From: Chloroflexota bacterium
Lineage (GTDB): Bacteria; Chloroflexota; Dehalococcoidia; Tepidiformales; Tepidiformaceae
Assembly: GCA_021823905.1 (NCBI GenBank)
Contig: JAKALX010000207.1
Location: 1-6,692, forward strand
Length of the DNA stretch: 6,692 nt
Reading direction: 5' to 3'
In this document: positions 1 to 3,968 of the stretch, piece by piece
Layout: every line of letters begins with the position of its first letter
Position numbering within the stretch: the first letter of the stretch is position 1
The notes under the pieces: generated by a model
Told to the model about the DNA's origin: nothing
The model's input: only the letters and a program-made list of their open reading frames with translations
Databases searched by the model: none
Position numbers and translations under genes: made by a program

Positions 1-352
1 CGAGGTCGAGGCCTGGCGGCAGCTTCCCGGTTCGCCACTGGGCGACCGGGATGAAGTCGAAACGCTCTTCGCGCGCGGGCGTGCGCTCGAACGGACCCGC
101 ATAGAACGTCTTGATCCGGAAGTGTTCGAGCACCTGGGGCTGGTCCCAGTTATAGGCCGTCAGGTATGTCCCGATGGTGACGTCGGTGATCTCCCCGGCC
201 CGCGCGGCCAGCGCCGCGCAGAGTTGCACCGGCACCGACGTCCAGCCGCCTCCCCAGACCCGGTGCCCGCTCTCTACGACCGCGACCGCCTCGGCCATCG
301 TGCCAATCTTGTGCGCATACCGTTCGCGCCAGTTTGGATCCGTGCCAGCCAT
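1..352 (-). CDS. Acetyl-CoA hydrolase/4-hydroxybutyrate CoA-transferase family protein, N-terminal part
   Basis: Partial: only the first 117 residues are in the window and the gene runs off the left edge; family members are usually around 430 residues or more. The opening NWRERYAHKIGTMAEAV, then ESGHRVWGGG and SVPVQLCAALAARAGEITDVTI, matches the N-terminal domain of family I CoA-transferases (acetyl-CoA hydrolase/4-hydroxybutyrate CoA-transferase type), which move CoA between acyl-CoA esters and free carboxylic acids in the cytoplasm through a glutamyl-CoA intermediate. That catalytic Glu would lie in the missing C-terminal half, so substrate and activity cannot be judged. The ATG at 352 is preceded by GAGGA (361-365 on the complement) with 8 nt spacing, which fixes the start. 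It is the last of three minus-strand genes but has its own candidate promoter and is separated from the HNH gene by 175 bp with repeats, so it is probably transcribed independently. Confidence 0.82.
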   Translation of the reverse strand, partial: MAGTDPNWRERYAHKIGTMAEAVAVVESGHRVWGGGWTSVPVQLCAALAARAGEITDVTIGTYLTAYNWDQPQVLEHFRIKTFYAGPFERTPAREERFDFIPVAQWRTGKLPPGLDL

Positions 353-387
353 CCTGGTTCTCCTCACATTCCGCTCGCTGGCCGCGA

Positions 388-417
388 ACCATACCCAATT
401 CTATTGCCGATTGTCGA
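388..417 (-). promoter_or_regulatory. Candidate sigma70-like promoter for the CoA-transferase gene
   Basis: On the minus strand there is TCGACA (412-417, one mismatch to TTGACA), an 18-nt spacer, and TATGGT (388-393, four of six to TATAAT). A start near 381 would leave a leader of about 30 nt carrying the GAGGA ribosome site. The -35 lies inside the left arm of the heptamer inverted repeat. Prediction only, from consensus matching. Confidence 0.4.
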
Positions 418-511
418 TCGCCAATTGCCAATTGCGCCATTCGCCCATCCCGGCGCCGGCCCCACGCGTCCTCAACGGGCAATCGCCAATCGCCAATCGC
501 CAATCGGCAAT
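403..511. repeat. Imperfect inverted repeat built of heptamers (35-bp arms, 39-nt centre)
   Basis: The left arm 403-437 pairs with the right arm 477-511; by my count 28 of 35 positions are complementary. The outer 11 bp are perfect: ATTGCCGATTG at 403-413 against CAATCGGCAAT at 501-511, and the same 11-mer recurs at 508-518. Read on the minus strand the left arm is itself a run of 7-nt units (CGGCAAT, CGACAAT, TGGCGAT, TGGCAAT, GCGCAAT), a rotation of the units of the right-hand array. The element could form a long hairpin or cruciform in the gap between the HNH gene and the CoA-transferase gene. It resembles a non-autonomous palindromic or REP-like element, but no flanking target duplication was recognised. 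Confidence 0.6.
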
Positions 512-520
512 CGGCAATCG
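479..520. repeat. Heptanucleotide tandem array 1 (six units)
   Basis: Six consecutive 7-nt units: GCAATCG, CCAATCG three times, then GCAATCG twice. AATCG is invariant and the first base varies. A degenerate unit TGAATGC (521-527) fills the space to the HNH stop codon at 528-530. Identical variants occur in blocks, as expected if the array grew by slippage or unequal exchange. It lies in the 3' flank of the HNH gene and forms the right arm of the inverted repeat at 403-511. Short heptanucleotide tandem repeats of this style are known from several bacterial groups, for example the STRR repeats of cyanobacteria. Confidence 0.9.
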
Positions 521-527
521 TGAATGC

Positions 528-1055
528 CTAGCCCGCTGCTGTTCCGAACTCATAGCCCGGCACGAACTTGCGCCACTCGTGCATCGTCACCAGGTATTCG
601 AAGAAGGTGTGATAGATCGACACGCGTGGCGCGGCCGGCTCGCGGAGCAGCGTCATCCGCGCCTCCGACGGTGTGCGGCCGGCCTTCCGGTGATTGCACG
701 GTTTGCAGGCGCTTACCAGGTTGTCCCAGGTGTGCGGGCCACCGCGGTGGCGTGGCATCACGTGGTCGAGCGTCAGATCGCGTGTCTCACGTCCGCAATA
801 GACGCAGCGCCAGCCATCGCGCAAGAAGATCTCCTTGCGCGTCAGGCGCACCCGCGGCCGTGGCCGCCGGATCAGGTTGATCAGGCGAATCACCGACGGG
901 AGCGGGAACGATTCCCGAGCGCTATGGAACGACCTCGTCGCGGTCTCGAGGATTTCCGCCTTCCCGCGAAGGACGAGCACCAGCGCGCGCCGCACGTTGC
1001 ACACATTGAGCGGCTCGTAGTTTTGGTTTAGCACGAGGACGGAAGAGCCATCCAT
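528..1055 (-). CDS. HNH endonuclease family protein
   Basis: A 175-residue protein with a C-terminal HNH (beta-beta-alpha metal) nuclease domain. Visible motifs are CVYC (C84, C87) and CKPC (C117, C120), four cysteines expected to bind structural zinc; DH (D97-H98), holding the general-base histidine; DN (N112); and CNHRKAGRTP (from C120). This is the standalone HNH family with the N-terminal VLVLNQNYEPLNVCNVRRA segment (residues 6-24). It occurs widely in bacterial chromosomes, usually without a methylase partner, and its biological role is not established; DNA nicking or repair is plausible from the fold. A GTG four codons upstream (1067) is an alternative start. I prefer the ATG at 1055 because family similarity begins just after it and GGGTGG lies 8 nt upstream. 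It follows the CsoR-like gene on the same strand but has its own candidate promoter and a heptamer array between them. Nothing suggests truncation. Confidence 0.88.
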   Translation of the reverse strand: MDGSSVLVLNQNYEPLNVCNVRRALVLVLRGKAEILETATRSFHSARESFPLPSVIRLINLIRRPRPRVRLTRKEIFLRDGWRCVYCGRETRDLTLDHVMPRHRGGPHTWDNLVSACKPCNHRKAGRTPSEARMTLLREPAAPRVSIYHTFFEYLVTMHEWRKFVPGYEFGTAAG

Positions 1056-1076
1056 CGCCGTTGCCACCCTGTCCGG

Positions 1077-1106
1077 ATGGTAACAAACGGGCGATCACCC
1101 TCGCAA
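1077..1106 (-). promoter_or_regulatory. Candidate promoter for the HNH gene
   Basis: The minus strand shows TTGCGA (1101-1106, four of six to TTGACA), an 18-nt spacer, and TACCAT (1077-1082), a TANNNT-type -10. The predicted transcript start near 1070 would give a leader of about 15 nt before the ATG at 1055, or almost none before the alternative GTG at 1067. Weak consensus evidence only. Confidence 0.35.
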
Positions 1107-1131
1107 TTCCGTTCATGCCGGGGTCCGCCCG

Positions 1132-1173
1132 CGAATCGCCCATCGCCCATCGTGAATCGTGAATCGTGAATCG
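1132..1173. repeat. Heptanucleotide tandem array 2 (six units)
   Basis: Six contiguous 7-nt units: CGAATCG, CCCATCG twice, then TGAATCG three times. They end exactly one base before the complement of the csoR stop codon (1174-1176). Length (42 bp) and unit number equal array 1, and the ATCG core is shared. Units occur in blocks of identical variants. The array occupies the spacer between the csoR stop and the HNH promoter. I found no convincing inverted partner array here, unlike array 1. Confidence 0.88.
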
Positions 1174-1449
1174 TCAGGCCGTGTGCCTGCTCCAGAGCTT
1201 CAGCGTCTCGCGCAGCCGCTCGAGCGTGGGCGCGTCCACCTGCGCGCCCTCGAGCACACAGTCCTCCAGGTGGCGGTCGAGGATGAGCAGGCTCGCCGAT
1301 TCCAGTCCCGAGCGCGCGGCCAGGAGCTGGGTCAAGACGTCCTCGCAGCAGCGTTGCTCCTCCAACATCTTCCGCAGCCCGCGCACCTGGCCTTCCACCC
1401 GTGCCAGCCGGTCCAACAGCTTCTTGTTCTCGTCAGCGTCCATGTGCAT
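1174..1449 (-). CDS. csoR: CsoR/FrmR family metal-sensing transcriptional repressor
   Basis: A 91-residue all-helical repressor of the CsoR/RcnR/FrmR/CstR (DUF156) family. RVEGQVRGLRKML (residues 17-29) is the family's helix-1 signature. The Cu(I) ligand set of copper-sensing CsoR is present with exact spacing: C35, then 24 residues, H60, then three residues, C64. The histidine argues against a CstR-type persulfide sensor, which has only the two cysteines. The residue before C35 is C34, where M. tuberculosis CsoR has a tyrosine, so a vicinal CC pair sits at the sensing site. The reading frame stays open to 1539, but that extension covers the operator-proximal leader and has no family similarity. 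I chose ATG 1449; ATG 1443, two codons in, is equally possible, with GAAAGAAG upstream. It is divergent from trxA, with a matching operator between them, so autorepression and control of trxA-trxB are inferred. The inducer (copper, another metal or a thiol-reactive species) is not proven. Confidence 0.88.
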   Translation of the reverse strand: MHMDADENKKLLDRLARVEGQVRGLRKMLEEQRCCEDVLTQLLAARSGLESASLLILDRHLEDCVLEGAQVDAPTLERLRETLKLWSRHTA

Positions 1450-1494
1450 GCTTCTTTCTGAAACGTCCGTGAAATGCCTCAGTGGTGACGACCG

Positions 1495-1524
1495 TTGACA
1501 TCGTATACCCCCAAGGGGTATGCT
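1495..1524 (+). promoter_or_regulatory. Sigma70-like promoter for trxA-trxB with a repressor site in its spacer
   Basis: A perfect -35, TTGACA (1495-1500), an 18-nt spacer, and a -10 of TATGCT (1519-1524, four of six to TATAAT). The predicted start near 1531 leaves a leader of about 67 nt before trxA. The CsoR-type palindrome fills the spacer and overlaps the first three bases of the -10, so bound repressor would block polymerase. An 18-bp spacer is one base longer than optimal. Confidence 0.72.
1505..1521. promoter_or_regulatory. CsoR-type operator palindrome
   Basis: ATACCCCCAAGGGGTAT is a perfect 7-bp inverted repeat (ATACCCC and GGGGTAT) around a 3-nt centre CAA. It has the A/T-rich edge followed by a G/C tract typical of binding sites for CsoR/CstR-family proteins. 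It lies between the divergent csoR and trxA genes, inside the spacer of the plus-strand promoter and just downstream of the predicted minus-strand start. One site could therefore shut both transcripts. Confidence 0.85.
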
Positions 1525-1530
1525 AGGTCC

Positions 1531-1558
1531 AACATACATCGCGCTCCGGTTCTGTCAA
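1531..1558 (-). promoter_or_regulatory. Candidate csoR promoter overlapping the trxA promoter
   Basis: On the minus strand: TTGACA (1553-1558, perfect), a 16-nt spacer, and TATGTT (1531-1536, four of six). The start would be near 1524, placing the operator at about +4 to +20 and leaving a leader of about 75 nt before csoR. The elements overlap the trxA promoter, so polymerase probably cannot occupy both at once. A start here also excludes the upstream extension of the csoR frame. Confidence 0.5.
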
Positions 1559-1597
1559 CGCCTCCACGGCGTCCGGAGTGCATAAGGGGAAAACACC

Positions 1598-1924
1598 ATG
1601 GCTGAAGTTCGCGAAGTGACCGATGCGACGTTCGACAGCGACGTCGTCAAGAACGACCTGCCCACGCTTGTGGATTTCTGGGCGCCCTGGTGCGGCCCCT
1701 GCCGGATGGTTGCTCCCGTCGTCCAGGAGCTCAGCGAGGATTACGCCGGCAAGGTGAACTTCGTCAAGATGAACACCGACGAGAATCCGCAGGTGCCCAC
1801 GAAGTTCGGCATCCGCTCCATTCCCACGCTCATGATCTTCCGCGGCGGCGAGCTCAAGGGCACGATCGTCGGTTTCCGCCCCAAGAGCGACCTCAAGAAG
1901 CGGATCGACGAAGCACTCGTCTAA
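1598..1924 (+). CDS. trxA: Thioredoxin
   Basis: A 108-residue cytoplasmic thiol-disulfide oxidoreductase, full length for a classical single-domain thioredoxin. The active site WCGPC spans residues 31-35 (C32 nucleophile, C35 resolving). The buried D26 and the cis-proline P76 (SIPTL) are in the same positions as in E. coli thioredoxin, and F27-W28 precede the active-site loop. It reduces protein disulfides and is recycled by thioredoxin reductase, encoded just downstream. AAGGGG (1584-1589) lies 8 nt before the ATG, a good ribosome site that fixes the start. Transcription is probably from the TTGACA/TATGCT promoter at 1495-1524, with repression through the CsoR-type palindrome. That is an unusual placement for a housekeeping thioredoxin and suggests an inducible, stress-linked copy. 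Confidence 0.97.
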   Translation: MAEVREVTDATFDSDVVKNDLPTLVDFWAPWCGPCRMVAPVVQELSEDYAGKVNFVKMNTDENPQVPTKFGIRSIPTLMIFRGGELKGTIVGFRPKSDLKKRIDEALV

Positions 1925-1939
1925 CCGCGAGCGCTGAGC

Positions 1940-1966
1940 GCCGCTCTCCCAGCCCGGGAGGGCGGC
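1940..1966 (+). terminator. Stable hairpin between trxA and trxB (attenuator or mRNA-processing element)
   Basis: An 11-bp stem (1940-1950 with 1956-1966; ten Watson-Crick pairs plus one G-U) closes a 5-nt AGCCC loop, starting 16 nt after the trxA stop. The following bases, TCGTTCCCTCTTC, are pyrimidine-rich but lack a real U-run, so complete intrinsic termination is unlikely. It may lower trxB expression relative to trxA or protect the trxA 3' end. The structure is seen; the role is inference. Confidence 0.45.
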
Positions 1967-2031
1967 TCGTTCCCTCTTCACCACTCGGCTGCTGTTCGCC
2001 TCGGTTTCGACCCGGGCGGTAGAGGTGTGCC

Positions 2032-2973
2032 ATGAAAACACTTGACATAGCAATTATCGGCGGCGGCGGCGCCGGGCTCACGGCCGCCATCTATGCCTCC
2101 CGCGGCATGCGCAAGACGGCGGTCTTCGAGCGCCTCGGCGCCGGCGGCCAGATCGCCACGACCGACGTCGTCGAGAATTTCCCCGGCTTCCCGGAGGGCA
2201 TCAATGGCTTCGACCTCGCCCAGCTCCTCCAGCGCCAGGCCGAGAAGTTTGGCGCGAAAGTCATTCAGGAGAGCGTCACCTCACTTTCGCCGGCCGAACA
2301 CGGCGGCTTCGTTCTCGAGACGGAGGCAGGCGCATACACGGCTCGCGCCGTGGTCGTGACCGCGGGCGCCGACTACAACCACCTCGGCGTCCCGGGCGAG
2401 GCCGAATTCGTCGGCAAGGGCGTCAGCTATTGCGCCACCTGCGACGGCGCCTTCTTCAAGGACCAGGACGTGATCGTCGTCGGCGGAGGCGACGCGGCGC
2501 TCGACGAAGCCGAGTTCCTCACGCGCTACGTGAAGTCAGTGAGGATCGTCCATCGCCGCCACGAGTTGCGGGCGAGCGCTATCAACCAGCAGCGTGCGTT
2601 CTCCAACCCGAAGATTCGCTTCGACTGGGACACGGTCGTCGAGCGCATCGAAGGCAGTTCGAGCGTCGAACGCGTGCTCCTGCGCAACCTCGTTACCGGC
2701 GAGACGCGCGAGCAGCCGGTCGGTGGGGTTTTCGTCTTCATCGGGCAGGCGCCGAACAACGGTCTGCTCAACGGCCTCGTCGCGCTCGACGCCGGCGGCC
2801 ACGCGATCGTCGATCTCGAGATGAAGACGTCCGTCCCCGGCCTGTTCGTCGCGGGTGACCTGCGTACCAAAGCGGCGCGACAGCTCATCAGCGCCTGCGG
2901 TGACGGCGCAACGGCGGCGATCGCGGCCGAGCACTACCTCGCGGCCCACCCCGCGAACACGAGCGCCAAATAG
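2032..2973 (+). CDS. trxB: Thioredoxin reductase, low-molecular-weight FAD/NADPH type
   Basis: A 313-residue flavoenzyme, close to the usual size, that passes electrons from NADPH through FAD and a redox disulfide to thioredoxin. In order: the FAD-binding GGGGAG (residues 10-15); GAGGQ and ENFPGFPEG; the redox-active CATC (C134, C137) followed by DGAFF; the nucleotide-binding GGGDAA (151-156); HRR (174-176) with R180, the signature for the 2'-phosphate of NADPH; and the C-terminal FAD motif VAGD followed by RQLISACGDGATAA. All key residues are intact, so it should be active with NADPH. It lies 107 bp after trxA on the same strand with no convincing promoter of its own, so co-transcription from the operator-controlled promoter is likely. 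AGAGGT (2021-2026) lies 5 nt before the ATG. Confidence 0.96.
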   Translation: MKTLDIAIIGGGGAGLTAAIYASRGMRKTAVFERLGAGGQIATTDVVENFPGFPEGINGFDLAQLLQRQAEKFGAKVIQESVTSLSPAEHGGFVLETEAGAYTARAVVVTAGADYNHLGVPGEAEFVGKGVSYCATCDGAFFKDQDVIVVGGGDAALDEAEFLTRYVKSVRIVHRRHELRASAINQQRAFSNPKIRFDWDTVVERIEGSSSVERVLLRNLVTGETREQPVGGVFVFIGQAPNNGLLNGLVALDAGGHAIVDLEMKTSVPGLFVAGDLRTKAARQLISACGDGATAAIAAEHYLAAHPANTSAK

Positions 2974-3020
2974 CGTTCGCTCCATTCTTCACCTTTCCCT
3001 GTCGCAACGCTTCGCCGAAG

Positions 3021-3036
3021 CCGCTACGCTAGCGGC
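3021..3036 (+). promoter_or_regulatory. Leaderless-type promoter of the FmdB-like gene, inside a palindrome
   Basis: TACGCT (3025-3030) matches TANNNT and lies exactly at -12 to -7 if transcription starts at the A of the ATG (3037). No Shine-Dalgarno sequence precedes the start. The box sits in the perfect palindrome CCGCTA-CGC-TAGCGG (3021-3035), which abuts a second one, GCTTCG-C-CGAAGC (3009-3021). These could be operator half-sites or remnants of a weak terminator for trxB; there is no U-run. No strong -35 is visible. Confidence 0.45.
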
Positions 3037-3348
3037 ATGCCGCTCTACGAATTCCAGTGCCCGAAGTGTGGCTCACGCGAGGAGATCTTCCGGCGCACCG
3101 TCACGGCTGATATCGAGACGCCCCCGTGCCCGCGCGCGGGCGCGGAGGCCGGCCACCAGATGCGCCGCGTCGTGAGCAAGTTCGCGCAACACAAGACGGT
3201 GGCCGACCAGCTCGCCGAGGCCGAGGCGAAGTGGGGCAAGGAAGTCGAGTCCGTGATGGGCCCGGGGCCCGACGTCGGCCGCTTCGCCCGCCGCTACGAC
3301 CAGCTCGCGAAGGATCTTCCGCCACCGGACGTGCCGGTCGCTGAGTGA
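3037..3348 (+). CDS. FmdB-like zinc-ribbon protein
   Basis: A 103-residue protein whose start, MPLYEFQCPKCG, is the hallmark of the FmdB/CxxC_CxxC_SSSS putative regulatory family. The first knuckle, CPKC (C8, C11), is intact. The second, normally CPxCG, reads CPRAGAEAGHQMRR: C31 is present but the partner cysteine is replaced, and H40 is the only nearby candidate ligand. The segment after it (MRRVVSKF, residues 42-49) is again family-typical. The C-terminal half is charged and probably helical (EAEAKWGKEVE), ending in a Pro-rich tail. FmdB was named from a formamidase/amidase regulator, but the function of most members is unknown, so no specific role is claimed. The start has no ribosome site; the TACGCT box 6 nt upstream suggests a leaderless message. 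It is separated from trxB by 63 bp and is probably an independent unit. Confidence 0.82.
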   Translation: MPLYEFQCPKCGSREEIFRRTVTADIETPPCPRAGAEAGHQMRRVVSKFAQHKTVADQLAEAEAKWGKEVESVMGPGPDVGRFARRYDQLAKDLPPPDVPVAE

Positions 3349-3352
3349 GGAC

Positions 3353-3382
3353 TTCGCAACTGTTACTGCTTATCTGTATACT
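3353..3382 (+). promoter_or_regulatory. Sigma70-like promoter for the DinB-like/CitE-like unit
   Basis: TTCGCA (3353-3358, four of six to TTGACA), an 18-nt spacer, and TATACT (3377-3382, five of six to TATAAT). This lies in the AT-richest stretch between the two coding regions. The predicted start near 3389 leaves a leader of about 38 nt containing GGGGAGG (3413-3419). Confidence 0.6.
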
Positions 3383-3426
3383 CGCCTGAACGAAAGCGCG
3401 CACGCGCAAGCCGGGGAGGTGCCGAT

Positions 3427-3966
3427 GTGAGCGAGACAACAGCCTACCGCCGAGAACTGACGAGCAGGCTCACGAACGCCACAGAGGATCTCGCCTGGGC
3501 CGTCCGCGGCCTCCCGCAAAGCGCAGCTGTCTACAAGCAGTCTTCCGGTGAGTGGTGTGTTCACGAGCACCTCGCTCACCTGCGCGACATGGAGCAGGAA
3601 GTCTACCTTCCCCTTCTCCGCTGGGCGACGGTCCCGGAGATGCTCGACCCTCGACCCTACAGCCGCCGCGATTGGCACGACGCGCGCTACAACCCCGATG
3701 AGCCGCTCGCCGCGATCATGGCTGACCTCGGGCGCATCCGGGAAGAGGAGCTGGCGATTTTCCGGACGATGACGGACGCCACCTGGCTGCGCTACCGCCA
3801 GGACACCGGCTGGGGCCCGCTCAGTTGTCAGTGGCTCGCCGAGCTCATGTACCGGCACGTCCTCGACCATCTCCAGGGCGTCATGGCCCTGAAGCAAGAC
3901 CTCAACCTCGCGATTCTTCAGCCCCCTGCCGTCGTGGTTGGCGGCTACATTGGCGGGAGCGCCTGA
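3427..3966 (+). CDS. DinB-like (DinB_2) metal-binding four-helix protein
   Basis: A 179-residue protein with the DinB/YfiT-like four-helix pattern. EWCVHEHLAHLRDMEQE (residues 42-58) matches the family's W-S/C-x-x-E-x-L-x-H-L-x-D-x-E signature with H51 as the first metal ligand. YRHVLDHLQ (142-150) gives H144 and H148, completing the usual three-histidine site. Members of this superfamily include thiol-dependent transferases (bacillithiol- or mycothiol-dependent) and many proteins of unknown function; the substrate here cannot be read from sequence. The start is GTG with GGGGAGG (3413-3419) 7 nt upstream. An overlapping out-of-frame ATG at 3425 is followed at once by TGA. The stop is only 2 nt from the next ATG, so the two genes form a transcriptional and probably translationally coupled pair. 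Confidence 0.82.
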   Translation: MSETTAYRRELTSRLTNATEDLAWAVRGLPQSAAVYKQSSGEWCVHEHLAHLRDMEQEVYLPLLRWATVPEMLDPRPYSRRDWHDARYNPDEPLAAIMADLGRIREEELAIFRTMTDATWLRYRQDTGWGPLSCQWLAELMYRHVLDHLQGVMALKQDLNLAILQPPAVVVGGYIGGSA

Positions 3967-3968
3967 GC

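Noticed and set aside
479..520. Heptamer arrays considered as a CRISPR
   Set aside because: The units are 7 nt and contiguous, with no spacers and no cas genes.
174..1031. A 285-codon plus-strand open frame across the CoA-transferase and HNH genes
   Set aside because: It is antisense to two genes with clear family motifs, runs through the heptamer array, and its translation shows no domain.
1450..1539. N-terminal extension of the csoR frame to 1539
   Set aside because: It would begin upstream of the predicted csoR transcript start, run through the operator, and add 30 residues without family similarity.
1523..2053. A 176-codon minus-strand open frame opposite trxA
   Set aside because: It is fully antisense to an unmistakable thioredoxin and its promoter; long antisense frames are expected at this GC content.
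3825..3968. Upstream extension of the CitE-like frame
   Set aside because: It overlaps the end of the DinB-like gene and is Arg/Pro-rich with no similarity; the ATG at 3969 has a ribosome site and the family's usual N-terminus.
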